In this document: one piece after another, positions 7,760 to 16,646 of the stretch
Position numbering within the stretch: position 1 is the stretch's first letter
Layout: every line of letters starts with the position of its first letter
Assembly: GCA_021774615.1 (NCBI GenBank)
Contig: JAJFIW010000030.1
Span: forward strand, 1-39,147
DNA: 39,147 nt
From: Alphaproteobacteria bacterium
Lineage (GTDB): Bacteria > Pseudomonadota > Alphaproteobacteria > UBA1280 > UBA6503
Direction: 5' to 3'
Notes under the pieces: generated by a model
What the model saw: the letters and a program-made list of their open reading frames with translations, nothing else
Databases searched by the model: none
What the model was told of the DNA's origin: nothing
Made by a program: the position numbers and the translations under genes

Positions 7760-7790
7760 GCCCCGCTGTTTTTACAGCGGGCATTTTTAT
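7760..7790 (+). terminator. Rho-independent terminator of the micro-ORF unit
   Basis: The stem CCCGCTGT (7762-7769) pairs with ACAGCGGG (7774-7781) around TTTT and is followed by CATTTTTATTT. It lies just beyond the 3' end of the convergent minus-strand gene (stop at 7797) and may also slow transcription from that side, although the minus side lacks a good T run. Confidence 0.8.
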
Positions 7791-7796
7791 TTGTTA

Positions 7797-8378
7797 TTAA
7801 TGTTGAATGTGGCGCCGCATAAATAATACAGCAAAAATTACCCCATTCATAAGCACCATCCCTAAAGGATAAACAACTGTTGATATTGAAAATGAAGCCA
7901 ACGCAATAACAGATAGTGTGTACCTTACTATGTTTATGCCATAAGTTACTATGACCTCCTCTTTGGGGTGGTTCCATGATTTTCTTATTGTTGGAAATGC
8001 AGCAAGTACATCAATACCAGTTACAAGTATGGCCGAGTATGCTGGGTTATCTGTTATTACCCAAAGTGGGATAGAACTAAGAGCTGCAAATAAAAAGATA
8101 TAATCAACTCTTTTTATATCTTTACTTCCATATTTAATTGCAAGAATAGTAATGATTAAACAAACTAAGGTAGCTAATATTGTTAGCCATGCCCCCATGC
8201 CACCGCCTGCAATAACTTGGATAAAGGCTGCAATAGAAGTAGTTATTAACCATACGACCCAAGTAAACAAATGAGGTTTAGTTTTGCCTTTAAAAATCCC
8301 TTTTATGTATGGGATATACGCATATAAAGTAAGAATAATAGCAATGCTTGCCAACCAAAATTTATAATCTTCTATCAA
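7797..8378 (-). CDS. PQ-loop/SWEET-like multi-pass membrane protein
   Basis: A 193-residue protein with about seven hydrophobic segments. The first half holds YIPYIKGIFKGKTKPHLFTWVVW and the second half AFPTIRKSWNHPKEEV, two related cues for the start of a PQ-loop three-helix unit, joined by a linker helix. This layout (3+1+3) is that of SWEET/PQ-loop transporters, and GKTKPHxxTW occurs in a family of uncharacterised bacterial membrane proteins of this size. The substrate is unknown. The likely start is TTG at 8378, since no in-frame ATG lies between it and the upstream stop; it has only a weak AGAAAG ahead of it. It is the last gene of the nadD-rsfS-rlmH run, 11 bases after rlmH. Confidence 0.6.
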   Translation of the reverse strand: MIEDYKFWLASIAIILTLYAYIPYIKGIFKGKTKPHLFTWVVWLITTSIAAFIQVIAGGGMGAWLTILATLVCLIITILAIKYGSKDIKRVDYIFLFAALSSIPLWVITDNPAYSAILVTGIDVLAAFPTIRKSWNHPKEEVIVTYGINIVRYTLSVIALASFSISTVVYPLGMVLMNGVIFAVLFMRRHIQH

Positions 8379-8389
8379 AACTTTTCTTT

Positions 8390-8851
8390 CTAATCTCGAT
8401 GATACGGATGCCCAGTTAGCAATGTAGCTGCACGGTAAATTTGTTCGAGTATAACAGGGCGCACTAGCATGTGGGGCATAGTCATTGTTGACAGGGAAAT
8501 AATAGCGTCAGCCTTTGCTTTTAGCTCAGGGGCAATACCATCAGCACCACCAATTAGGAATATTAGGGTTTGGGTGTTGTTTTCGGCAAAGTTACTAATG
8601 GTATCAGCAAACTTGCGGCTATTAAGCAATTTTCCTGACTCATCAAGCGCAATAATGCGGATTGTGTCAGTTTTATGCTTAGTTAGATATTTCTCAATTT
8701 CGGCTTTTTCGGCTCCCATATCGGAAACACGAGTAGTAACTTCGGCTACCGATGTTGGCCAATGCGGCTTTAGCCGTTTAATATAGTCATCACACAGCGA
8801 CAGTACCGCTTTATTACGGCATTTGCCCACCGCTAAAATAATTATTTTCAT
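8390..8851 (-). CDS. rlmH: 23S rRNA (pseudouridine-1915-N3) methyltransferase
   Basis: A 153-residue SPOUT methyltransferase that methylates pseudouridine 1915 in helix 69 of 23S rRNA on the assembled ribosome. MKIIILAVGKCR, IALDESGK, LIFLIGGADG and the trefoil-knot end MPHMLVRPVILEQIYRAATL followed by HPYHRD are diagnostic. Length is normal. It follows rsfS by 9 bases, a conserved partnership of ribosome-associated genes downstream of nadD. In some alphaproteobacteria gpmI follows directly; here the PQ-loop gene and the micro-ORF unit lie between. Confidence 0.96.
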   Translation of the reverse strand: MKIIILAVGKCRNKAVLSLCDDYIKRLKPHWPTSVAEVTTRVSDMGAEKAEIEKYLTKHKTDTIRIIALDESGKLLNSRKFADTISNFAENNTQTLIFLIGGADGIAPELKAKADAIISLSTMTMPHMLVRPVILEQIYRAATLLTGHPYHRD

Positions 8852-8860
8852 TTCGATACC

Positions 8861-9283
8861 TTAAAGATTAGCAGTCAAATCTAACTCTTCGCCTAGTTCA
8901 TCGGTATCGGTATCAAAAGTATGCGACCATAGACGTTCTAGTCGGTATAGCTCTCGAGCGTCTTCTTGGAAAATATGGACAATAATATCGCCCGTGTCTA
9001 TTAATACCCACTCGGCACTGTCTGTGCCTTCAACCCCTAAAATGCTAGCACCAGCACTTTTTAGTGCTGTGGTTACATGCTCGGCTAAAGCTAATACGTG
9101 TGGTCTTGAGGTTGCTGTTGCAATGACTAGGCTGTCTGCCATGCTAGATTTACCAGCAAGGGAAATAGAGACTACTTTTTCGCCTTTGCGATCTCTGAGG
9201 GTTTCTTTTGCGATATCTACCTGCTGTTGTGCAGTTACGATATGGGTTGGTTTTGTAGTTTCATGATTTTCTGATTTAATAAT
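8861..9283 (-). CDS. rsfS: Ribosomal silencing factor RsfS, apparent AUU start
   Basis: RsfS binds uL14 on the 50S subunit and blocks subunit joining when nutrients are scarce. LVIATATSRPHVLALAEHV, GVEGTDSAEWVLIDTGDIIVH and FQEDARELYRLERLW are its signatures. The first in-frame ATG (9142) would remove the N-terminal third, because conserved-looking sequence continues upstream (AKETLRDRKGEKVVSISLAG). That frame is open back into nadD but contains no ATG, GTG, TTG or CTG between 9142 and 9300. The only well-placed start is ATT at 9283, 7 bases after a perfect AGGAGG, giving 140 residues. An alternative is a one-base assembly error near the out-of-frame ATG at 9264. The gene begins 16 bases after the nadD stop. 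Confidence 0.85.
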   Translation of the reverse strand: MIKSENHETTKPTHIVTAQQQVDIAKETLRDRKGEKVVSISLAGKSSMADSLVIATATSRPHVLALAEHVTTALKSAGASILGVEGTDSAEWVLIDTGDIIVHIFQEDARELYRLERLWSHTFDTDTDELGEELDLTANL

Positions 9284-9290
9284 ATCTAAT

Positions 9291-9296
9291 CCTCCT
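9291..9296 (-). promoter_or_regulatory. Ribosome binding site AGGAGG deciding the rsfS start
   Basis: A perfect AGGAGG on the minus strand lies between the nadD stop and rsfS. With 7 bases of spacing it points to ATT at 9283; a second ATT at 9280 is 10 bases away. No canonical start codon is within reach in the rsfS frame. Confidence 0.75.
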
Positions 9297-9299
9297 ACT

Positions 9300-9944
9300 T
9301 TATATTTTGGGGTCTGCGTAAAGCTTTTTCAAGTTAATGTAATCTAATACTTTCTTGTGTAATAATGCTTTTTTCGTGCCAATATCATCAGCCATACGGA
9401 TATCTGTTGCACTAATATCTAAAGTATCATTGTCAATAACCCGCCAATTAGGGCAGTCTGCCTTGTTGTTGTCAGGTGATACACGATATTTTTTAAGAGT
9501 GCAAGCAGCAGGGCTGTTTAACCAGTCGTCATTTTCATTGTCACGGTTAAATATAACTAGGGGAACTTTCTTTGTTATGTCTTCCCACCTTTTCCAATGG
9601 TGGAATTGAGCCATATTATCTGCGCCCATAAGCCAAAAGAATACATTTTGCGGCATGTTATTTATTAGCCTGTCGATAGTATCAGCCGTGAATTGGGTGC
9701 CCATCCGTTGCTCAAAGTCAGACGCTTTTAGCCACATTTTGTCTTCAGCCATTAATTCGCACATTCTAAGGCGATCTGCAAATGGCGCCATGTCTTTTGT
9801 ATCTTTTAAGGGGTTCTGCGGGCTAACAAGTAACCAAACTTCGTCAAGATTAAGGATTTGCCAAGCTTGCTTAGCCATGGCCAGATGACCTAGATGGGGT
9901 GGGTTAAAAGACCCTCCGAGAATACCGATGCGATGTGTTACCAA
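9300..9944 (-). CDS. nadD: Nicotinate-nucleotide adenylyltransferase
   Basis: A 214-residue enzyme joining nicotinate mononucleotide and ATP to deaminated NAD. GILGGSFNPPHLGHLAMA is the nucleotidyltransferase signature (phosphate-binding loop and HxGH), and DISATDIR near the C-terminus is the ISSTxIR motif that contacts ATP. FWLMGADNMAQFHHWKRW is typical of NadD. The start is TTG at 9944 with AAAGGG about 10 bases upstream; no ATG lies close by in frame. It opens the nadD-rsfS-rlmH run. The NAD synthetase of the next step, nadE, is at 25.1-26.7 kb. Confidence 0.95.
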   Translation of the reverse strand: MVTHRIGILGGSFNPPHLGHLAMAKQAWQILNLDEVWLLVSPQNPLKDTKDMAPFADRLRMCELMAEDKMWLKASDFEQRMGTQFTADTIDRLINNMPQNVFFWLMGADNMAQFHHWKRWEDITKKVPLVIFNRDNENDDWLNSPAACTLKKYRVSPDNNKADCPNWRVIDNDTLDISATDIRMADDIGTKKALLHKKVLDYINLKKLYADPKI

Positions 9945-10065
9945 GTCTACTAAACCCTTTCCACTCGAATGCTATACATACAGCATAAAATACAATGAAA
10001 GATATTGTCATCTATTAAAGTCAGATATCATATTCTTTAGATAAAGAGGTGTTACATTTAGGCCT

Positions 10066-12099
10066 CTACCTCTTTTTCTTCAACGTAACCATCTCTAGCC
10101 ACCAAGTAAGCACGATAGTCGCTAAAATAAGCATTAGCCCTAGCCAGAATGGTAGTAGTGGTTGTTGGGTTATGCCTTCAAGGGTTGCGCTGTCTTTGTG
10201 GGGGAGGCCAACCCACCCAGGGCCAAAGGTTTTGGCGTTGCTGTGTACTTGGCGTAGTTTGGGGATGTTATTTTCAGCGACACTCATAAAAATACCATTG
10301 GTTTGTTTGGCTAAGCTCTCTAATAGGGGGATTGTATCGCCGCCGCGCCACTCTAAATCTCGTACTTGGCCACGCACCCCATAAGCGGTTACGCCATTTT
10401 CTGCACGGATAGTGTATAGCCCATCCTCTGTAGCAGGGGTCTCTAGCTTAAAGCCGTCTTCTTTAGTAATGGTATGGGTAGTCGCAATACCTTCGGGGGA
10501 TATAATCTCTACGCTAATTTTATTGATTTCATCTACTTGCGTGTAAGAAATATTTAATTTATCGCCCAAAACTCTAACATCAAGGCGTTTTTCTTCAAGC
10601 TCGGGCTGGCGCATTAGCCAATGGGTCAGACGGCGTAAAACTTCCACCTGTGGGCCACCGCCGTCAATTCCGCGGCTCCAGAACCACCAATTACTTGATA
10701 GCCAAATCCCCACTCGACCTTTTTGCTCTTCGGTTGTAGCAAGTAAAGGTGCGCCACCTTGGGCTGTCATCAGCGTATGCCCATTGCGGCGTTGGCTCGG
10801 GATAAGTGACGAAAACCGCCCCCATGTGTCTTCTTGGTTTACAAATGGTGCTGTAATCGGGTGGCGTTTACCAACGTTTGACAGATGAGGGCGGTAAAGG
10901 TGGGTTAATTCGCCCGATATTGGAGTTACAGGCATAATACCGTTAAGCGGTGTTGAGGATAGCCCCCTGCCACCGCTATAGTCTGGCCCTGCTAGAACTA
11001 GTAAAGCCTTACCACCTCGAACATGGTTAATAATATTATTAAAATGGTTATCGTCAATAAAGCCACGGCGGATGTAACGGTCAAAAATAATTAGGTCAAA
11101 CTTTTTCAGTTGTTGTGTAAATAAATCATCCACAGGGAAGGGGATAAGCGCTAGGTCTGTGTCTGGTGTGGGGTCAATCTTGCCCAAAGTACGTAAAATA
11201 GTAAAGTGGACTAGATGTACCGATGGGTCACTTTTTAGTAAATTGCGGATAACCCGTGCACCGTTATGAGGCAACCCTGAAACTAGCAATACGTTTAGAT
11301 TTTCTCGCACCCCATTAATTAGTTGGGTAGCTGTATTGTTGCGGTCTGTTAGTTCGTCCATAATAACAGGTGTCGCAAGTTGTAGTGCGGTTGTGCCTGC
11401 ATGGTCCAAAGTTATTTGTAGCGATTGTTGGCTATTAGTGGGGATTAGATGTTTAGTTTCGGTGTTGCCAATTTTTAGCGATATTGGTGCATATTCGTTA
11501 CGGTTGTCTTGTACTTCTACAATTAAGGTTTGCGGCTTACCAAGCAGGGCAAAAGACGGCGCCTGATGCACAATAAGCCTGCGGTCAAATATGCTAGCAG
11601 GACTAGTGTGGAGCACATGCAGTGGTACTTTAAGGCTTTCTTTGTTAGGTAATTCGGTAAGCTCGCCATCGGTAATGGCAATTATCGACGACAATCTATC
11701 AAGCGGTAAACTATCTAAGCGGTTTTTTATTTGGCTAAACAAGTTAGAACCTTGTGCAGCAGAGCCACTAGTGGTTAAAAATATAGGCTCTATATTTGTA
11801 AACCCTGCAAGTTGCTGTTTTATGCTTTTACTAACAGCATCTGTAATTGGCAAACGAGGCGGGATACTATTTGAAGGGCTGTTGTCACGCACTACTAGCA
11901 CAATATCTTTTTCTGCTTGCATAACTTTATTTTCAGCAATGGGGTTTGCCAAAACTAATAATACAACAAACCCTAATAATGTACGCCCTATACGGCGGTT
12001 AATAACCCCCGCTAATATAATAGGGATAATTAATAGCCCTAGTAGCCACAAAGGCAATAATGGGTCAAAGATGATGGAACTTAGCGTTGCTTGTGGCAT
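10066..12099 (-). CDS. COG5426-type membrane protein, glutamine amidotransferase-like
   Basis: A 677-residue membrane protein. Two N-terminal spans (about residues 10-55) are followed by a von-Willebrand-like segment (KDIVLVVRDNSPS, SSIIAITDGELTELP), then a class-I amidotransferase-like region (about 260-440; VLLVSGLPHNGARVIRNLL, GGKALLVLAGPDYSGGRGL), a beta-rich region and one C-terminal span (LPFWLGLMLILATIVLTWW). This is the layout of the uncharacterised COG5426 family that ends MoxR-DUF58-DUF4159 operons in alphaproteobacteria. The extracytoplasmic part probably works with its neighbours in an envelope function. It begins 4 bases after the preceding gene, so co-translation is likely. Biochemical activity is unknown. 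Confidence 0.8.
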   Translation of the reverse strand: MPQATLSSIIFDPLLPLWLLGLLIIPIILAGVINRRIGRTLLGFVVLLVLANPIAENKVMQAEKDIVLVVRDNSPSNSIPPRLPITDAVSKSIKQQLAGFTNIEPIFLTTSGSAAQGSNLFSQIKNRLDSLPLDRLSSIIAITDGELTELPNKESLKVPLHVLHTSPASIFDRRLIVHQAPSFALLGKPQTLIVEVQDNRNEYAPISLKIGNTETKHLIPTNSQQSLQITLDHAGTTALQLATPVIMDELTDRNNTATQLINGVRENLNVLLVSGLPHNGARVIRNLLKSDPSVHLVHFTILRTLGKIDPTPDTDLALIPFPVDDLFTQQLKKFDLIIFDRYIRRGFIDDNHFNNIINHVRGGKALLVLAGPDYSGGRGLSSTPLNGIMPVTPISGELTHLYRPHLSNVGKRHPITAPFVNQEDTWGRFSSLIPSQRRNGHTLMTAQGGAPLLATTEEQKGRVGIWLSSNWWFWSRGIDGGGPQVEVLRRLTHWLMRQPELEEKRLDVRVLGDKLNISYTQVDEINKISVEIISPEGIATTHTITKEDGFKLETPATEDGLYTIRAENGVTAYGVRGQVRDLEWRGGDTIPLLESLAKQTNGIFMSVAENNIPKLRQVHSNAKTFGPGWVGLPHKDSATLEGITQQPLLPFWLGLMLILATIVLTWWLEMVTLKKKR

Positions 12100-12103
12100 T
12101 TAC

Positions 12104-14743
12104 TTAGCGTTCCTCCATACGTTTTAAAAGGGTGTTTACGTGGAGCTGGTCGGCTTTATAGTCACCAAGTAAGGCATACATTACAAGGTTAATCCCAAAA
12201 CGGAATGCTAAGCTACGTTGTTGCTCACCACCAGGGGTAACTGCACGGCGTGGCGTGCCATTTTCGTCATGGGCCCATGCTCCTAGCCAGTCGTGGTTAC
12301 CAACTATTAACCTTGGCAGGTGGCGGGTTGTTTCAACCCATAAGCTACCGTCTGCTCGCCCTGGGGTTTTGCCTCGGAGTAGGTAATAACTACGGTTAAT
12401 AACATGGTCATCTCTGAGTGCACCCAATGGCATAGGCAATATATGGTTGAGGATTATCTTACCAGCCGCAGCACTACTGCCAATATCGGTGAGAGTATCT
12501 ATAACCAACAGACCCCCATTTTCAATATAGAGGCGTAAATTTTCGGTGGCTTTTTTGTTGATCTTCCCTAAATTAGGCGGTACCGACCAAAACAGAATAG
12601 GGTAAAAACCTAGGTCATCGGTAGCAGGGTTTACCATAACTGGTGCAACTGGCTCAACAGTAGTACGATTTGCCAAAACATAAGACAACGAAGTTAACCC
12701 TTGCTTAGCAATAGTATTTAAAGTGCTGTTGCCAGTGTCAACCCACGCAAACTGGATTTTATGTGCGCCAGCAGGGAAAGGTTCTGCATAAGCGGGCAAC
12801 GAAAACCCTAAACTTGCAAGTAGTAGCATGGCGGTTGTGGTACTAACTTTGCGCAATATTTTTTTATGGATAAAGTTTACTCGCAGTAAACTATCAATCG
12901 CCAAAAGTAGTAATGCCAAAGCTAGAACAAAGCTATGCAAAGGTTTATGTTTTTCAGCTTCATCGTAATAGCGAGTGGTCAACCCATCAAGGTTGCTAGG
13001 GGTAATGGCACTTTCTAGCCTTTGCTCGGCACTTAACTGGTGGACAAATGGCGCACGTTGGTTGCCGTATAGCCCTGCTGGTGTATTAACATTAATTGGG
13101 TTATCAACTGCCTCTACCATTTCGCCGCTACGAGCAGATATAAGCTCGCCTTGTGCGGTTAGTATTCTGTGTGCAGGGAGAGGGAAGGCATAATCAGCAG
13201 ATACAGCACTATCTTTTTGTTTAAGGTTAATTAGAGTATTTAATAAATCTACAAAAAAACCTGATAGCGGTAAAGACGACCAGCTTGCATCTGCAGGCAC
13301 ATGGACAAGTATTTTCCAACCATTTCCTGCTGCTTGCCCTGTTACAAGGGGGGTATCGTCGTTCAAACTAACCCATGTATTGTTAGCTAAATTTGCAGCA
13401 GTTTCAGGTAAGAATTGTGTTGTAATGTTTACATCATCAGGAAGGGGTTTATTTACTAGTGCTTTAATTGGGCTTTCGGGGTTTACCCCTTTAATTTTTA
13501 GCGAGCCAGTCCACGACAAAGCCCCCGTAAGTTGGCGAGGGTGGGGGCGTAATCTAATAGGTAATAAATTATCAACCGTGCGGTTTTTTTCGAGCCAATC
13601 ACCTGCAAAAGTAATTAAAACCCCACCTTCTTTGGTCCATTGGTCTAGTTGCTCAATATTAGTTGGTTGGGTTGTAAGTAGTAAAACATCAAAACCATCG
13701 CCTTGGGCTGTTGCTTCGAGCTTTTGTGGTTTTAGTGTTTCAGCCAATGCATTATTTAGGTAAAACTCGCCACTAAGTAGGGGGAAGTCATTTTCTGTAG
13801 GGGCAATAATCCCAACTTTTGGCAACCCTGCAATGGTGCTAACACCCCACCATGCGCCAATGTGTTGTTGGCGGTCAATTTTAAAATAGCCAGGGGTATT
13901 AAGCTGTTTGGGTAAAGTTATGGTTAAGGTTTCTCGTTGCTCGCCTGCGTTAAACTGCCCACCTTTGCGGGTAATAAAAGTACCATTTACATCGTACAGG
14001 CTTACCGATACATCATGCTCGCCACTTGTGCCTGCTCGCCATAGCTCTACTTTAAATGCCCCTTGCTTTGGTTCTATTGCCTCTATCATTAAAGGTAGGT
14101 GGTGTTGGGGTGGTACAAAAACACGAGTGCGACCAATGCTTTCGCTTTTTGTAATAAATGCTTTGCGCTCGAACTCGTCCATTAGGCCGCTGCTAAGCCA
14201 TAAAGGGCGCACCGTATTTTGGTTTTTTAATGTTGCTGCTATTTGTTGGGCTATTTCTACGCTATTACTTTGCCATGGTCGTGGTGCAAGAGTAGGTAGC
14301 TCTTTTAGCGCAGTAGTGGCAGCTACAAAGCTTGTATTAATAGGGTCTGCTGTGCCTTGCACTAGTACTTTAGTATTATTGGTTTGTGCTTGTTGCAAGG
14401 TTAACAGTAGGCGTTCATAAATAAGCGACCAGTTTTGTGCCGACTTCCAGCCATTATCTACAAAAATTACTAGTGGCTCTTTACCCAACTGCACACTGTC
14501 ACGGCTAAGCATTGGGTGGGAAAGCCCAATAATAAATAAAGCAATAAGCAATAACCGTAACAATAACAACCACCAAGGCGGAGTCCGTGGTGGCGGCAAA
14601 CGAGAGCTTAGCTTTTTAAGTAAGTTTATCGCAGGAAAGTCTACCGCTTGTGGGCGTGGCGGCAATAGCCTAATTAACAGATAAAAAGCAGGTAAAGCAA
14701 GTAAGCCCCACAATAAACTTGGATAAAGAAAAGTTAACCCCAT
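12104..14743 (-). CDS. BatA-N plus DUF4159 membrane protein
   Basis: An 879-residue protein. The N-terminus FLYPSLLWGLLALPAFYLLIRLLPPRP followed by FPAINLL is the aerotolerance-regulator (BatA) N-terminal domain with two spans (about residues 5-25 and 58-78). A long extracytoplasmic region follows, then another membrane segment (about 600-650). The C-terminal DUF4159 domain (about 660-870) has KIQFAWVDTGN, GFYPILFWSVPP, LRLYIENGGLLVIDT and FRFGINLVMYALLGDYKADQLH. DUF4159 has a flavodoxin/amidotransferase-like fold with unknown activity. It begins 3 bases after the DUF58 gene. The cluster resembles Bat/MoxR systems, where a AAA ATPase works with von Willebrand proteins on envelope assembly or stress, but no role is proven for this version. 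Confidence 0.85.
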   Translation of the reverse strand: MGLTFLYPSLLWGLLALPAFYLLIRLLPPRPQAVDFPAINLLKKLSSRLPPPRTPPWWLLLLRLLLIALFIIGLSHPMLSRDSVQLGKEPLVIFVDNGWKSAQNWSLIYERLLLTLQQAQTNNTKVLVQGTADPINTSFVAATTALKELPTLAPRPWQSNSVEIAQQIAATLKNQNTVRPLWLSSGLMDEFERKAFITKSESIGRTRVFVPPQHHLPLMIEAIEPKQGAFKVELWRAGTSGEHDVSVSLYDVNGTFITRKGGQFNAGEQRETLTITLPKQLNTPGYFKIDRQQHIGAWWGVSTIAGLPKVGIIAPTENDFPLLSGEFYLNNALAETLKPQKLEATAQGDGFDVLLLTTQPTNIEQLDQWTKEGGVLITFAGDWLEKNRTVDNLLPIRLRPHPRQLTGALSWTGSLKIKGVNPESPIKALVNKPLPDDVNITTQFLPETAANLANNTWVSLNDDTPLVTGQAAGNGWKILVHVPADASWSSLPLSGFFVDLLNTLINLKQKDSAVSADYAFPLPAHRILTAQGELISARSGEMVEAVDNPINVNTPAGLYGNQRAPFVHQLSAEQRLESAITPSNLDGLTTRYYDEAEKHKPLHSFVLALALLLLAIDSLLRVNFIHKKILRKVSTTTAMLLLASLGFSLPAYAEPFPAGAHKIQFAWVDTGNSTLNTIAKQGLTSLSYVLANRTTVEPVAPVMVNPATDDLGFYPILFWSVPPNLGKINKKATENLRLYIENGGLLVIDTLTDIGSSAAAGKIILNHILPMPLGALRDDHVINRSYYLLRGKTPGRADGSLWVETTRHLPRLIVGNHDWLGAWAHDENGTPRRAVTPGGEQQRSLAFRFGINLVMYALLGDYKADQLHVNTLLKRMEER

Positions 14744-14746
14744 TTG

Positions 14747-15631
14747 CTACACTCCGCCTCTGTTTGGAGTTTGTTTAAGGTTTAGCAAATGGTATAGCCT
14801 TTGTAACATCATCTCGGGTGGCGTGTTGGTTAAGTGGGTTAAATACTGCGACTGGCAACGGTTAGCAGTATCAGCCAATAATTGGCGGTTTTTTTCGCGG
14901 CGCTTAAGGTAGGCTGCTCGCAATCCTGCAGGGTTGCCGATATCCTCATCTGTTTCACCCTCGAGGCCTTTAAATAAGGTAGGCTCTTGGTAGGGGAATG
15001 TTTCCTCCTCAACATCGCTTATGTCAACCAAAAGCACAGGTGTGCCTTGTTTAGAAATATTAGTTAACCATTTGCAAGTTTCTTCAGGTTGTAAAATAAA
15101 GTCACCAATTGCAATTACGTGTGCTCGGCGTGGCAAGTCGGCATTGGGGGGAATACTGCCTGCAATATGTGCGGTGCGTAGTGCTTGGTGTAAGCCTAGT
15201 AAACTACCAAGGTCACGGCTTGGCGGAAGGCTACCATCAAGGCTTGCGACCATTTCTTGCCCTTGTAAAAGTAATGCTGCTAAAGCTAAAGCTAATATTT
15301 GTGCCCGCTCTGCTTTGGTGGGTAGTTTTTTGCTGCTACTCCAATTCATAGATGGTGAGGTATCGACCCAAAAGAATACTTTTTGTGCGGCTTCCCACTC
15401 GGTCTCGCGGATATAGGTATGCTCGCTCCGAGCAGATGCTCGCCAGTCGATGCGGTGCGCACTTTCGCCAGGCATATAGTGGCGGTATTGGTAAAAGCTG
15501 TCACCAGGGCCACTTTTATGGCGACCATGAGCCCCAAATGTTAAATTTTCAGCAGTATGCAATGCCGCAACAACCAGTGGCGGAAGCTGCTGGGAAAGTT
15601 TTTCGGCCTGTTTTATCTGCTGTTGGGGCAA
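14747..15631 (-). CDS. DUF58 domain protein
   Basis: A 294-residue soluble protein without membrane segments. GPGDSFYQYRHYMPGESAHRIDW followed by RASARSEHTYIRETEWE is the diagnostic DUF58 core, and FWVDTSPSMNW is the start of a von Willebrand type A fold with a MIDAS-like DxSxS (Asp-Thr-Ser-Pro-Ser). DUF58 proteins are the usual partner of MoxR ATPases and are thought to be their metal-binding adaptor or client. The start appears to be TTG at 15631, with AAAGG about 11 bases upstream. It lies 16 bases after moxR and 3 bases before the DUF4159 gene. Confidence 0.92.
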   Translation of the reverse strand: MPQQQIKQAEKLSQQLPPLVVAALHTAENLTFGAHGRHKSGPGDSFYQYRHYMPGESAHRIDWRASARSEHTYIRETEWEAAQKVFFWVDTSPSMNWSSSKKLPTKAERAQILALALAALLLQGQEMVASLDGSLPPSRDLGSLLGLHQALRTAHIAGSIPPNADLPRRAHVIAIGDFILQPEETCKWLTNISKQGTPVLLVDISDVEEETFPYQEPTLFKGLEGETDEDIGNPAGLRAAYLKRREKNRQLLADTANRCQSQYLTHLTNTPPEMMLQRLYHLLNLKQTPNRGGV

Positions 15632-15647
15632 AATAAAATAACCTTTC

Positions 15648-16646
15648 TTATAGGTCTGTCAACAGATTAGCAATAAGATCGTCTACATGCTTTCCTGCTG
15701 CACGTGCAGTAAAATTAGTTAGCATCCTGTGGCGTAAAACAGCTGGAGCAAGTGCAATAACATCATCAACCGATGGGGTAAGCCTACCATCTAGTGCAGC
15801 ACGTACTTTAGCGCAGCCTAGTAATGTTTGCCCAGCACGTGGGCCTGCACCCCATGCAACATTTTCTCTTACTTCGAGGCTGTCAGTGTCATTAGGGCGA
15901 GCACGGCGTACAAGAGTAATAATGCTATCAACAACTTTGTCACCAACTGGGATACGCTTTAATAAAGCTTGAGCATCAATTAAAGCTTGCCCATTCATAA
16001 TAGCTTTTAGAGGCGCTTCTTTGCCGCTGTTGGTGGCTAAAATCATGGTGCGCTCGTCTTCTAGCGATGGATAGTCAACGTTGATTTGCATCATAAAACG
16101 GTCGAGTTGTGCTTCTGGCAACGGGTATGTTCCCTCTTGCTCGAGAGGGTTTTGGGTTGCTAAAACATGGAATGGCTTTGGCAGTAAATGGGTGTGCCCT
16201 GCTATTGAAACTGTGCGTTCCTGCATCGCTTGCAATAGTGCTGACTGTGACCTAGGGCTAGCACGGTTAATTTCGTCGGCCATAAGCAGTTGGCAAAAAA
16301 CAGGGCCTTCAATAAAGCGGAAACTTTTATGCCCGCCTTCGCTTTCTTCTAAAACTTCTGCCCCTAAAATATCTGCTGGCATAAGGTCGGGTGTGCATTG
16401 GATGCGCTTATTTTCGAGCCCCATAGTTTCGGCCAAAGTACTAACTAATAATGTTTTAGCAAGTCCTGGTACACCAACTAATAAACCATGCCCACCAGCA
16501 AAAAGGGTAATAAGTGTTTGCTCGATAACATCGTGCTGCCCATAAATAACCTTGCCAATTTCTTTGCGGATATTCTTAGTAGTTAGATGCAGGTCTGCTA
16601 ACTGGTTTTCTAGGTTGTCGGTAGTTTTTGCTTTTTTCGTTGTCAT
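15648..16646 (-). CDS. MoxR family AAA+ ATPase
   Basis: A 332-residue MoxR ATPase. Walker A is GVPGLAKT (residues 58-65), Walker B LLMADEINRAS (Asp124, Glu125), and VLATQNPLEQEGTYPLPEAQLDRF holds sensor 1 and the arginine-finger region. MoxR proteins act as chaperone-like motors that mature von-Willebrand-domain protein complexes; the DUF58 partner is next in the operon. Its ATG overlaps the hemH stop codon (ATGA at 16643-16646), so its translation is coupled to heme synthesis gene expression. Length and domain layout (AAA_3 plus the C-terminal lid) are normal. Confidence 0.95.
   Translation of the reverse strand: MTTKKAKTTDNLENQLADLHLTTKNIRKEIGKVIYGQHDVIEQTLITLFAGGHGLLVGVPGLAKTLLVSTLAETMGLENKRIQCTPDLMPADILGAEVLEESEGGHKSFRFIEGPVFCQLLMADEINRASPRSQSALLQAMQERTVSIAGHTHLLPKPFHVLATQNPLEQEGTYPLPEAQLDRFMMQINVDYPSLEDERTMILATNSGKEAPLKAIMNGQALIDAQALLKRIPVGDKVVDSIITLVRRARPNDTDSLEVRENVAWGAGPRAGQTLLGCAKVRAALDGRLTPSVDDVIALAPAVLRHRMLTNFTARAAGKHVDDLIANLLTDL

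Noticed and set aside
9140-9142. The ATG at 9142 as the rsfS start
   Set aside because: It would remove the N-terminal third of the RsfS domain, and the sequence upstream in the same frame continues to look like RsfS.
10049-16545. Several plus-strand ORFs of 70-178 codons opposite the MoxR cluster
   Set aside because: They are antisense shadows rich in Ser, Cys and Leu without ribosome binding sites or recognisable domains.
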